Assembly: GCA_963771845.1 (NCBI GenBank)
Contig: CAVYVC010000042.1
Span: 66,507 to 130,506 of the forward strand
Length of the DNA: 64,000 nucleotides
Direction: 5' to 3'
DNA from: VAZQ01 sp963771845
GTDB lineage: Bacteria; Pseudomonadota; Alphaproteobacteria; Rhizobiales; Xanthobacteraceae
Position numbers and translations under genes: made by a program. Below, in pieces: positions 7,944 through 16,214 of the stretch (the stretch's first letter is position 1; each line of letters opens with the position of its first letter). The notes under the pieces are model-generated. The model made no database searches. It was given only the letters and a program-made list of their open reading frames with translations, and was not told where the DNA came from.

Positions 7944-9185
7944 ATGGATCAGCCCGTTGCTCCCGTTGTCTCCCCCACACACCCGTCCACGAACGTGGAG
8001 GCGTTGCCTAAATCGAAAAATCTAAAGTCGCAGGCCCGAATTAAACGATATGCACTTGGCGCTGGCCTTGTCATTTTCCTCCTCGCAACCGCCGGCGTGA
8101 GCTGGCGACTAATGGGGCCAAGCAACAATATTACTTACACAACGGCTGAGGTGACGCGTGGTCCCATCACGCGGACCGTCAGCGCCACGGGCACTGTCAA
8201 CCCGGAACTCACGATCATCGTCGGGACCTATGTTTCAGGCGTGATCCAACAGCTTTACTGCGACTACAATACGGTGGTCAAAAAAGGCCAAGTCTGCGCG
8301 AAGATAGATCCGCGTCCGTATCAGGCCTTGGTCGACCAGAGCAAGGCCAATCTCGCGATTGCGAAGGCGCAGCTCGTCAAGGACCAGGCCGCCGCGGCCT
8401 ACGCGAAGCTGAACTACGAACGCAATGCGCGTCTCCTGCCAACTAATGCAGTTTCGCAGGACACGGTGGACAATGCGAAGAGCCTCTATGACCAGGCGCA
8501 GGCACAAATCACGCTGGACGAGGCAACTATCCAGCAACGTCAGGCCGAGCTCGATACTGCTCAGGTGAACCTCGACTATACCGATATCGTGTCTCCGGTG
8601 GACGGTACCGTCGTTTCCCGGAATGTGACCGTCGGTCAGACGGTGGCAGCGAGCTTTCAGACACCGACGCTGTTTCTCATCGGCACGGATCTCACGAAGA
8701 TGCAGGTCGACACCAATGTGAGCGAAAGCGACATCGGCGGCTTAAAGGAGGGCGGCATGGCAAGTTTCGCGGTGGATGCCTATCCCAAGCGCACCTTCGC
8801 GGGCGTCGTGCGGCAAATTCGGCAGTCGCCGCAAACCGTGCAAAACGTCATCACTTACGACGTCGTGATCAGCGCCGGCAATTCAGACCTTGCACTTAAA
8901 CCAGGAATGACCGCCCAGAGCCGGATCATCGTCGATCAACGCACTGATGTGGTGCGTGTGCCTGTTCAAGCATTGCGCTATTCACCGCGCGGCATCGCGC
9001 CGGGCGGCGCGGCCACGGCGGCGAACAGCGACCAGGTGCAGATCTGGGTGCTGCGCGACGGGAAGCCGGTACCATTCTCCGTTGCCCTCGGACTCGACGA
9101 CGACTCCTTCGTCGAGATCGTGGCGGGCGACATCAAGCCGGGCGATCAGGTGATCATCGGAGAGCAGGGTGAAACCGGCGGTTGA
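7944..9185 (+). CDS. macA: Periplasmic adaptor subunit of a MacAB-type efflux pump
   Basis: Membrane-fusion protein of 413 residues. A single membrane anchor is at about residues 35-55. The biotinyl-lipoyl half-motifs follow (GTYVSGVIQQLYCDYNTVVKKGQ and VSPVDGTVVSRNVTVGQTV are both recognisable), split by a long coiled coil rich in Ala, Gln and Lys at about residues 130-205. The beta-barrel region follows. It links the MacB-type transporter to an outer-membrane channel such as TolC. No channel gene is nearby. The stop overlaps the start of macB by 17 bases, so the pair is an operon. The ribosome binding site at 7944 is weak. Confidence 0.85.
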   Translation: MDQPVAPVVSPTHPSTNVEALPKSKNLKSQARIKRYALGAGLVIFLLATAGVSWRLMGPSNNITYTTAEVTRGPITRTVSATGTVNPELTIIVGTYVSGVIQQLYCDYNTVVKKGQVCAKIDPRPYQALVDQSKANLAIAKAQLVKDQAAAAYAKLNYERNARLLPTNAVSQDTVDNAKSLYDQAQAQITLDEATIQQRQAELDTAQVNLDYTDIVSPVDGTVVSRNVTVGQTVAASFQTPTLFLIGTDLTKMQVDTNVSESDIGGLKEGGMASFAVDAYPKRTFAGVVRQIRQSPQTVQNVITYDVVISAGNSDLALKPGMTAQSRIIVDQRTDVVRVPVQALRYSPRGIAPGGAATAANSDQVQIWVLRDGKPVPFSVALGLDDDSFVEIVAGDIKPGDQVIIGEQGETGG

Positions 9186-11339
9186 CGGCCAATCCGCCGC
9201 GCAGCGGCCCCCGACATCTGATGCCTACCACATGCGGGACCCGGTTATCAGCATCCAGAATGTGACCCGGACCTATCACGTCGGCGATGTCGACGTGCAT
9301 GCGCTGCGCGGTGTTAGTCTGTCCATCAATCACGGCGAGTTTGTCGCGATCGTGGGCTCCTCCGGGTCGGGCAAGTCCACGTTGATGTCCATACTCGGCT
9401 GCCTCGATCGACCGTCCAGCGGCCAGTACTATTTTGAGGGGGTCGATGTCGCCGGTCTGACGGAGCCCGAACTCGCGCGCATGCGCAGCGAACGCCTGGG
9501 CTTCGTGTTCCAGAATTTCAATCTGTTGCCACGGACCAGCGCGTTGGAGAACGTGGCGCTGCCGCTATTTTATGCGGCTTCCGGCCCAACGCGCCGTGAT
9601 CTTCGCCTCGAGCGTGCGCGCGCAGCGCTGGCGCGGGTCGGACTTGCTGAGCGGGAACGCAACACTCCGGGTCAGCTGTCCGGCGGACAGCAGCAGCGCG
9701 TGGCAATCGCTCGCGCGCTGATCAACTCACCGAGCGTGCTGTTTGCCGACGAACCGACCGGCAATCTCGACACGCCGACTTCGCACGAGATCATGAATAC
9801 GTTCCGTTCTCTCAATCGAGAGCAAGGGGTCACCATTGTTCTCGTTACGCATGAGCTGGATATCGCCGCCTGTGCGGATCGCATTGTGACCGTGCGCGAC
9901 GGCTTGATTCTGTCCGATGAGGCCGTCAAGCCGAGTGAAGCGCCGAAAGGCAGTGTGCGTGGAGCGCCCGAGGCGGGGACAACCGCGCTGGTGCCTGATG
10001 CACGCGCGGCTTTGCGCCCCTCTGCCGGGTATTGGAGCTTCGGTCGCATGATCATGTCGGCGGCGGCACAGGCGATCTGGCGGAACAAAATGCGCTCCGC
10101 GCTGACCATGCTCGGGGTCTTTATTGGCGTTGCCGCGCTTATCGTCATGGTTGCCGTTGGCCAGGGCGCGAACGAAGCTGTGCGCAAGCAGATTGAAAGC
10201 CTCGGCACCAATCTCGTTGTGGTTTTGCCGGGAGCCACGACAACCAGTGGAATTCGCGCGGGCGCCGGCAGTGCCTCCACACTGACCGTTCAAGATGCGC
10301 AGGCAATCCAGCGCGAAGCCTCGGCCGTCGCCAGCGTGAGCTATCTCATTCGTCAGCTCGGTCAAGTGCAATACGGCAATCAGAATTGGACCACCAATGT
10401 CCAGGGGGTCAGCGTCAACTATCCTTCCGCGACCAACTGGCAGATTGCCGCAGGCCGGGCAATTTCCGCTGATGATGACAACAAGGCGGGCCTTGTCGCG
10501 CTGATTGGGCAAACAGTCTATCGTCAGCTTTTCAAACCGTATGAGAATCCGATCGGGGCGACGATCGAAGTCAAGGGGGCGGCGCTCAGCATCATCGGGA
10601 TTCTGGCCGCACACGGCCAGTCCACGTATGGCACCGACCAGGACGACCTCGTCATGGTTCCGTTTTCCACGGCGGAGCGAAAGGTTCTCGGTGTCGCGGC
10701 GCCGACCCAGCAGCAGCTCCCGCTGAACTGGGTCTATCCGCCCTGGCCCAACCCATACAATCTCCAGGCACGGCTGACCGGCTACGTGAACCAGATTTAT
10801 GTTCAGGCCAGCGCTGCCGCAACTGTTGGCGCTGCGGTCGCACAGGCGACCGAAATCCTCACCCGCCGGCATCGCATTGCGCCGGGCGGCATCAGCGACT
10901 TCTCCATTCGCAATCTCAGCCAATCGCCCAGACCGCCGAGGGCAGCAGCCAGATCATGGCGATCCTGCTGGCCGCCGTTGCATCAATATCTCTGGTCGTG
11001 GGCGGCATCGGTATCATGAATATCCTGCTGGTCTCGGTGACCGAACGCACCCGCGAAATCGGACTGCGCATGGCAATCGGTGCCCGTCGCGCGCACGTCC
11101 TGTTTCAATTTTTGACCGAAGCGGTATTTCTCAGTGTCAGCGGCGGTGTTTGCGGCATTGTCATGGGGCTCGCATTCTGCCTTGCGGTCCCGCTGCTGAC
11201 ACAATGGTCAACGCCCATTTCCTTCAGTGCAATTCTCGGCGGCTTCTTGTTTGCCGCGGCGGTGGGCATTTTTTTCGGGTTTTACCCCGCCCGCAAGGCT
11301 GCCGGCCTCGACCCTATTGAAGCATTACGTTACGAATGA
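9169..11339 (+). pseudogene. macB: MacB-type ABC transporter (ATPase-permease), interrupted by a frameshift
   Basis: The gene encodes an N-terminal ATPase fused to an FtsX-like permease, normally about 650-720 residues. From the GTG at 9169 the first frame gives Walker A GSSGSGKST (63-71), signature LSGGQQ (170-175), Walker B with FADEPTG, and the first membrane helix at about 310-330. The periplasmic domain follows as far as the NLS at residue 583. The frame then goes astray and stops at 11019. The correct sequence (IAQTAEGSSQIMAILLAAV, then GGIGIMNI, SVTERTREIG and FYPARKA) continues in another frame from 10923 to 11339. Only two bases, 10921-10922, stand where a codon is expected, so one base is missing. 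Either the gene is inactive, losing three of four membrane helices, or the read is wrong. ATG 9232 is an alternative start. Confidence 0.85.
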
Positions 11340-11487
11340 TTGATGCTGATAGACCAGTACCAACATAGGTTGGAAGTCCCGACGCGAGACGAAGTGAATA
11401 CCATGCAAGCACCGAATTCTTGAGACGGTTCTTAATTTAGAACTTAGCGATCATGGACATCGACAGCACACAATGGGTGATGATCGC

Positions 11488-12501
11488 ATGAAACGAGTTT
11501 GCCATTCCCTCGTCGCGTTCGGGACAACTGCTGCAGCCATCGTAAGTGTGATCGCGGCCAACCTGTGCGCCCATTCGGCTCGAGCCCAGGCGGAGGATTG
11601 GCCGACGCATGCATTGACGCTGGTCGTGCCCTTTTCAGCCGGCGGCTCGAGCGACACCATAGGACGCATCATCGCTGATGGAATGAGCAGCAACCTTCGG
11701 CAGCCCGTCATTGTGGAGAATGTCGCCGGGGCGGGCGGCATGCTCGGCGGAAGCCGTGTGGCCAAGGCCACGCCTGACGGTTATCAATTCATCATCGGAA
11801 ACGTCGGGACCTTCGCCCAGAGCCAGTGGCTCTACAAAGCGCCGCTTTACAATGCCGCGACGGATTTCGCGCCGGTGGCGCTGCTTACGGATGAATCCCT
11901 GGTGTTGGTCGCGCGTAACGATTTCCCTGCCGACAACTTGCAGCAGTTTATCGCCTACACGAAAGCAAACCAGGAGAAGTTGCACTACAGCTCATCGGGA
12001 GCAGGCGGCTCCAATCACCTGGCATGCATGCTGCTCAATTCCACCATCGGTATCGAAGTTACGCACGTTCCGTATCGCAACGTCGTGCAAGGCTTGCAGG
12101 AAGTAATGGCCGGCCGGATAGATTACGACTGCGTGAGTCTCCCCCTGGCGCTGCCGCAAATTGCGGGCAAGACCGTAAAGCCAATCGCGATCCTGAGTAA
12201 GAGGCGCTCGTCGAACCTGCCGGATCTCCCCTCCGCGCATGAACAGGGACTGACCAACTTCGATCTGCCGAGCTGGTATGCACTCTTCCTGCCCGCAAAG
12301 GCTCCGCAGCCGATCATCCAGAGACTCAACCGTGCTACGGTCGCAGCGCTGGAGATGCCGTCCTTGCAGCAGCGTCTCAAGCAGGTTGGAGGCGACGTGA
12401 TTGCATCGGAACGCCGCTCTCCGGAATATCTCGGACAATTTCTTGCCGCCGAAATCAAGAAATGGGAAGGCCCGATCAAGGCGAGTGGAGTTTCATTCTG
12501 A
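11488..12501 (+). CDS. Tripartite tricarboxylate transporter binding protein (TctC/Bug family)
   Basis: Periplasmic solute-binding protein of about 337 residues. It has a signal peptide ending SARAQA and then the family's opening WPTHALTLVVPFSAGGSSDTIGR, VENVAGAGGMLG, ATPDGYQ, and HYSSSGAGGSNHL, followed by VTHVPYRN and GRIDYD. Bug proteins bind carboxylates or small amides for TctAB transport, but many are orphans, as here: no tctA or tctB is close. Start at 11488 is preferred over the ATG at 11473 because GGTGA precedes it. The gene is about 165 bases upstream of a TauD dioxygenase in the same direction, and a shared substrate is possible but unproven. Confidence 0.85.
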   Translation: MKRVCHSLVAFGTTAAAIVSVIAANLCAHSARAQAEDWPTHALTLVVPFSAGGSSDTIGRIIADGMSSNLRQPVIVENVAGAGGMLGGSRVAKATPDGYQFIIGNVGTFAQSQWLYKAPLYNAATDFAPVALLTDESLVLVARNDFPADNLQQFIAYTKANQEKLHYSSSGAGGSNHLACMLLNSTIGIEVTHVPYRNVVQGLQEVMAGRIDYDCVSLPLALPQIAGKTVKPIAILSKRRSSNLPDLPSAHEQGLTNFDLPSWYALFLPAKAPQPIIQRLNRATVAALEMPSLQQRLKQVGGDVIASERRSPEYLGQFLAAEIKKWEGPIKASGVSF

Positions 12502-12667
12502 TCGAGGTCGACCGCATGCGATTTACGTATCCCTGCTTGCGTATTTGCCCACTCACGGCGTGCGACGCGCTATGCGCGAGATCGACGAACTCGGGCTTAC
12601 CGCGGTTTGGCGGCAGGTGGGGAGCTTCAGGATCCGGGAGACTCGTCGATCGTAGGGAGGAATAGTC

Positions 12668-13528
12668 ATGTCGCTCGCGATCAAAAACCTCGACGCGCCC
12701 CTGGGTGCAGAAATTTCCGGACTCGATCTGGGAAAGCCCATCGCGCCAGACGAGGTCAGGACAATTGAGGAAGTATGGCGCGAGCGGCTGGTCGTCGTCT
12801 TCCACGACCAAAAACTCTCGGATCCGCAGCTGATCACCTTCAGCAAGAATTTTGGCGAGCTCGATCCGCCGGGTCCCAATCCCTATGGCGCGCCGTTTCT
12901 CAAGGATCACCCCGAACTCAACGTCATCTCGAATGTTGTCGAAAACGGCAAGCCGATCGGAAATCTCGGCGATGGCGAGGCGGTGTGGCACGCTGACATG
13001 ACGTACGTAGAGGTGCCGCCCAAGGCCGCGATGCTGCACTCGCTCGAGGTTCCTCCGCCGGAGGCAGGCGGCAACACTTATTTTGCCAATATGTTCGCGG
13101 CCTACGAAGCTCTGCCCGCGGAGTTGAAGGCGGCTGCCAAGGACAAGATCGCGGTGCATGACGCATCCACCAACAGCGCCGGAATGCTGCGTAAGGGATA
13201 CAAGGCAGTGATAGACGTTCGAGAAACGGTCGGGGCTCACCATCCGCTAATCCGCACCGAGCCGACCAGCGGACGCAAGGCGCTCTTTCTTGGGCGTCGT
13301 CCGAACGCTTACGTGCTTGGCCTTGCGGGGTCCGCGAGCGAGGCGCTGCTCGATGCACTGTGGGCGCATGCGACGCAGCCGCGATTCACCTTATGCCACC
13401 GGTGGAAGGTCGGAGATCTCTTGATGTGGAACAATCTTTCCGTACTGCACCGGCGCGACCCGTTTGATCCCAAGACCCGGCGCGTCATGCACCGCAGCCA
13501 GATCAAGGGCAATGAACGGATCCATTGA
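12668..13528 (+). CDS. TauD/TfdA family Fe(II)/2-oxoglutarate dioxygenase
   Basis: A 286-residue non-haem iron oxygenase. The metal triad is visible as H108-x-D110 in WHADMTY and H261 in VLHRRDPFD, with Arg272 (RRVMHR) to bind 2-oxoglutarate. The N-terminal LGAEISGLDLGKP is typical of the family. Such enzymes hydroxylate sulfonates, aryloxyacids or related compounds, releasing CO2 and succinate. The actual substrate cannot be read from sequence. GGGAGGAATAGTC directly before the ATG is a strong ribosome binding site. It lies downstream of a TctC-type binding protein. An enolase-superfamily remnant begins at its stop. Confidence 0.88.
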   Translation: MSLAIKNLDAPLGAEISGLDLGKPIAPDEVRTIEEVWRERLVVVFHDQKLSDPQLITFSKNFGELDPPGPNPYGAPFLKDHPELNVISNVVENGKPIGNLGDGEAVWHADMTYVEVPPKAAMLHSLEVPPPEAGGNTYFANMFAAYEALPAELKAAAKDKIAVHDASTNSAGMLRKGYKAVIDVRETVGAHHPLIRTEPTSGRKALFLGRRPNAYVLGLAGSASEALLDALWAHATQPRFTLCHRWKVGDLLMWNNLSVLHRRDPFDPKTRRVMHRSQIKGNERIH

Positions 13529-13667
13529 GGGGGGTAGCGAAGTCGAGCAGCGCCTGAAAGAGGGCTTTCATACCTTCAAAGCCAAGGTTGGGAAGTCAGC
13601 GGACGATGACGCGCGTCGCGTCAAGCTCATCCAGCGGGCGATCGCCGGCCGTGCGATGATGCGCTGA
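13512..13667 (+). pseudogene. Remnant of an enolase-superfamily (mandelate racemase-like) gene
   Basis: Overlapping the end of the dioxygenase gene, a frame ending at 13667 encodes VEQRLKEGFHTFKAKVG followed by ADDDARRVKLIQRAIAG. This resembles the segment carrying the K-x-K motif in mandelate racemase/muconate lactonising enzymes (typically GFxxFKxKVG...D..RV..IR.A.G). About 40 residues survive and the frame then stops, with no barrel downstream. I read it as a deletion scar of a gene that once followed the dioxygenase. It could still be translated as a short peptide from ATG 13512, but no function is likely. Confidence 0.6.
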
Positions 13668-13738
13668 GCGAAGCGAGTCCGTTGCAGCCTCCCCCCTTGA
13701 AGTAACAGCACGGGTAGCTGTACCAAGGCTCATCTGAA

Positions 13739-13786
13739 GGGGATGGGGTTCCCCTAAAACCGCTCCTCTGAGCTGATGACCCCTAC
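13739..13786 (+). promoter_or_regulatory. Fluoride riboswitch (crcB motif)
   Basis: The sequence fits the fluoride-sensing aptamer. GGGGATGGGG with CCCC at 13751-13754 forms the first stem. AAAACCGCTC follows, then a small stem (GCTC/GAGC) and the highly conserved GCTGATGACCCCTAC, whose CCCC can form the pseudoknot with the GGGG of ATGGGG. In known examples fluoride binding turns on genes for fluoride exporters and some Na+/H+ antiporters. It sits about 100 bases upstream of the antiporter start, with an intrinsic terminator between. This is the usual layout of a transcriptional on-switch. Confidence 0.92.
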
Positions 13787-13800
13787 TGCGTTCGCAAACT

Positions 13801-13854
13801 GCGGCGGTAGGGCAAACCCTGTTCTACGAGACCCGCCGCGCCGCGGTTTTTTTT
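13801..13854 (+). terminator. Terminator/expression platform of the fluoride riboswitch
   Basis: GCGGCGG (13801-13807) can pair with CCGCCGC (13833-13839). Alternatively CCGC (13836-13839) can pair with GCGG (13843-13846) right before a run of eight T (13847-13854). The two hairpins share bases and so exclude each other, as expected for a terminator/anti-terminator choice. In the absence of fluoride the T-run hairpin should stop transcription before the antiporter gene. Confidence 0.75.
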
Positions 13855-13882
13855 GTGCCTGCCACAAAGAGGAGATCACCCG

Positions 13883-15019
13883 GTGGAGAATGTCTGGTTT
13901 CAGTCTGCGTTGTGGATGGCCCTGGCTCTCGTGGCCGCTGTGGGTTCGCTCTTTGTCACAATTTCAGCGGCGCTGTTCGAGATTGTCGTCGGCGCTCTCG
14001 CAGGCAACACGGTCGGCTTGCCGCTGACGCCCTGGATTGATTACATCGCGAGCTTTGGAGCGATTGTGCTGACGTTCCTTGCGGGCACGGATATCGATCC
14101 GCACGTTGTGAAGAGGAACCTTGCCTCAAGCATCACGATCGGGTTGATGGGGTTCTTTGCCCCTTATCTCGGCTGTTTGCTCTTGGCCCGCTACGGGCTC
14201 GGCTGGCCCTGGCCCGAGGCACAGATCGCGGGCATCGCGCTCTCCACGACATCTGTTGCCGTCGTGTACGCGGTAATGGTTGAGACCGGCTACAACCGAA
14301 CTGAACTCGGCAAAATCATTTTGGCAGCGTGCTTCATCAACGACATCGGCACGGTGCTCGCGCTCGGTCTCGTGTTCGCCAACTATAACCTCTACCTCGT
14401 CTCGTTTGCCGTCGCGACGATCATCTTCATGGCAGCGCTTCCTCGCATCGTGCCGTGGCTGTTTAAGCGCATCGGGGGCAGAGCAAGTGAGCCGGAGATC
14501 AAGTTCATCTTTCTCGTGCTGTTTTTTCTTGGTGGACTCGCCAATTTGGGAAAGAGCGAGGCTGTACTGCCCGCGTATTTGATCGGAATGGCATTGGCTC
14601 CCTTCTTCCTTAAGCAGAAGGAACTCCAACTCAGAATGCGAGCTATCTGCTTTGCTTTCCTTACACCATTTTACTTCCTCAAGGCTGGCTCACTTATCGA
14701 GGCGCATGCGCTCGTCGCCGGCGCGGGGCTGATTGCGCTGTTTCTCGCGATGAAGATGATTACCAAGTTTGCTGGCATCTTGCCGCTGACACGGTATTTC
14801 AAGTTCGACCGGCGCGAGGGCATGTACACTACCCTGATGATGTCTACCGGTCTCACCTTCGGGTCGATCTCAGCCTTGTTCGGCCTGACCAATCACATCA
14901 TCAACCAGGAGCAATATACAGTCCTTGTCACGGCAGTGATCGGCAGCGCCGTCGTGCCCACGCTGATTGCACAGATTTGGTTTCACCCGCATTTTGAGCC
15001 GCTCGAAGAAGATGCTTAA
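13883..15019 (+). CDS. Cation:proton antiporter under fluoride-riboswitch control
   Basis: A 378-residue membrane protein of the Na+/H+ exchanger (CPA/KefB-like) superfamily. It has about 12 hydrophobic segments, with LTFLAGTDIDP in the early part and ACFINDIGTVLALG in the position of the ion-binding ND/DD motif, then a long second half with SAVVPTLIA near the end. The GTG at 13883 is chosen because AGAGGAG ends 8 bases before it; an upstream ATG would place the start inside the terminator T-run. Its position behind a fluoride riboswitch implies induction by fluoride. I infer a role in ion homeostasis or fluoride tolerance. No crcB or clcF gene is seen in the window. Confidence 0.88.
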   Translation: MENVWFQSALWMALALVAAVGSLFVTISAALFEIVVGALAGNTVGLPLTPWIDYIASFGAIVLTFLAGTDIDPHVVKRNLASSITIGLMGFFAPYLGCLLLARYGLGWPWPEAQIAGIALSTTSVAVVYAVMVETGYNRTELGKIILAACFINDIGTVLALGLVFANYNLYLVSFAVATIIFMAALPRIVPWLFKRIGGRASEPEIKFIFLVLFFLGGLANLGKSEAVLPAYLIGMALAPFFLKQKELQLRMRAICFAFLTPFYFLKAGSLIEAHALVAGAGLIALFLAMKMITKFAGILPLTRYFKFDRREGMYTTLMMSTGLTFGSISALFGLTNHIINQEQYTVLVTAVIGSAVVPTLIAQIWFHPHFEPLEEDA

Positions 15020-15023
15020 GCCT

Positions 15024-15056
15024 GGCGCGCCGCGCTTCGACAGCGCGGCGCCTTTA
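15024..15056. terminator. Hairpin terminator between convergent genes
   Basis: GCGCCGCGCT (15027-15036) pairs with AGCGCGGCGC (15042-15051) around a TCGAC loop and is followed by a short TTTAT. It lies just past the antiporter stop and touches the stop codon of the leftward transsulfuration gene, so it may serve both transcripts, although the T-run is short. Confidence 0.7.
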
Positions 15057-16214
15057 TCCCAATGCGCCCGCCAGATCCGCTATCAAGTCGTCAGCAGCCT
15101 CGATTCCGACCGACAGTCGCACCAGCGTGTCGCTTATCCCAAGCCCAGCGCGCACCTCGGGCGGCACGGAGGCATGCGTCATCAGCGCGGGATGCTCAAT
15201 GAGGCTTTCGACCCCACCGAGACTTTCGGCGAGCGCGAACAAACGACAGCGTTCGAGAAAACAGCGCGCATCGTCCAGGCTGCCCGCAAGCTCGGCCGAG
15301 ATCATGCCGCCAAAAGCACGCATCTGCCTTTTGGCAAGCGCATGCTGAGGATGGCTGGCGAGGCCGGGATAGAAGACGCGGCGCACCTTGGGCTGGCGTT
15401 CGAGCCAGTGCGCAATTTGGATAGCGGAGGCGCAGTGGCGCTCCATGCGCAGCGCCAGCGTCTTGAGGCCGCGCAGTGCCAGGAAGGAATCGAACGGGCC
15501 TTGAATCGCTCCCACTGCATTCTGCAGGAACGTCAGTCGCTCGCGCAGCTCGTTGTTCGAGCCCGCCACGGCAACGCCTCCAACCATGTCGGAATGGCCG
15601 TTGAGATATTTGGTGGTGGAGTGGACCACAAGATCAAAACCGTATTCGAGCGGCCGCTGCACATACGGACTGGCGAAAGTGTTATCAGCGACTGCCCAGA
15701 TACCGTGCTTGCTCGCGAGCGCCGCAACGCGTTCGAGATCGACGAGCTTGAGCAGCGGATTGGTCGGTGATTCGATCCAGATCAAGCGGGTATTCGGCTG
15801 GATCGCCGTTTCGAGCCTGGTGACGTCGACGAGGTCGACATAGCTCACGTCAAGACCGGCGGATCGGCGCCGGACCCGCTCGAACAGCCGACGTGATCCG
15901 CCATAGAGATCATCGACGGCGATGATGTGAGAGCCGGCATCCAGACAGTCGAGCGTGGTCGCAATGGCAGCGATGCCCGAGGCAAAGGCGAAGCCCGCAT
16001 TGCCGCCTTCAAGGTCGGCGATGCAGCGCTCAAAGGCCATACGGGTGGGGTTCTTCGTGCGAGCGTAATCGTAGCCCTTGTGTACGCCGGGCGACTGCTG
16101 GACATAGGTGGAGGTGGTGTAGATCGGCATCATGACGGCGCCGGTGGTGGGATCGGGTTCTTGTCCCGCGTGCACGCATCGGGTCGCAAATTTGAGCTGG
16201 TTCTTCTGCGTCAT
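15054..16214 (-). CDS. Cystathionine gamma-lyase/gamma-synthase (PLP enzyme)
   Basis: A 386-residue trans-sulfuration enzyme of the Cys/Met-metabolism PLP family. It has YDYARTKNPTR at about residues 48-58, the FASGIAAI turn at about 77, VADNTFASPY at 175-184, and the PLP lysine K202 in HSTTKYLNGHSD. The C-terminal SLGGVESLIEHPALMTH is also typical. With cystathionine beta-synthase directly upstream, cleavage of cystathionine to cysteine, 2-oxobutyrate and ammonia (gamma-lyase) is the better reading. Sequence alone does not exclude gamma-synthase activity. The start overlaps the upstream stop by four bases (ATGA), so the two are co-translated. Confidence 0.88.
   Translation of the reverse strand: MTQKNQLKFATRCVHAGQEPDPTTGAVMMPIYTTSTYVQQSPGVHKGYDYARTKNPTRMAFERCIADLEGGNAGFAFASGIAAIATTLDCLDAGSHIIAVDDLYGGSRRLFERVRRRSAGLDVSYVDLVDVTRLETAIQPNTRLIWIESPTNPLLKLVDLERVAALASKHGIWAVADNTFASPYVQRPLEYGFDLVVHSTTKYLNGHSDMVGGVAVAGSNNELRERLTFLQNAVGAIQGPFDSFLALRGLKTLALRMERHCASAIQIAHWLERQPKVRRVFYPGLASHPQHALAKRQMRAFGGMISAELAGSLDDARCFLERCRLFALAESLGGVESLIEHPALMTHASVPPEVRAGLGISDTLVRLSVGIEAADDLIADLAGALG

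Noticed and set aside
9727..10923. A 398-codon minus-strand frame opposite macB.
   Set aside because: It is antisense to conserved ATPase and permease motifs, has no ribosome binding site and no recognisable domain.
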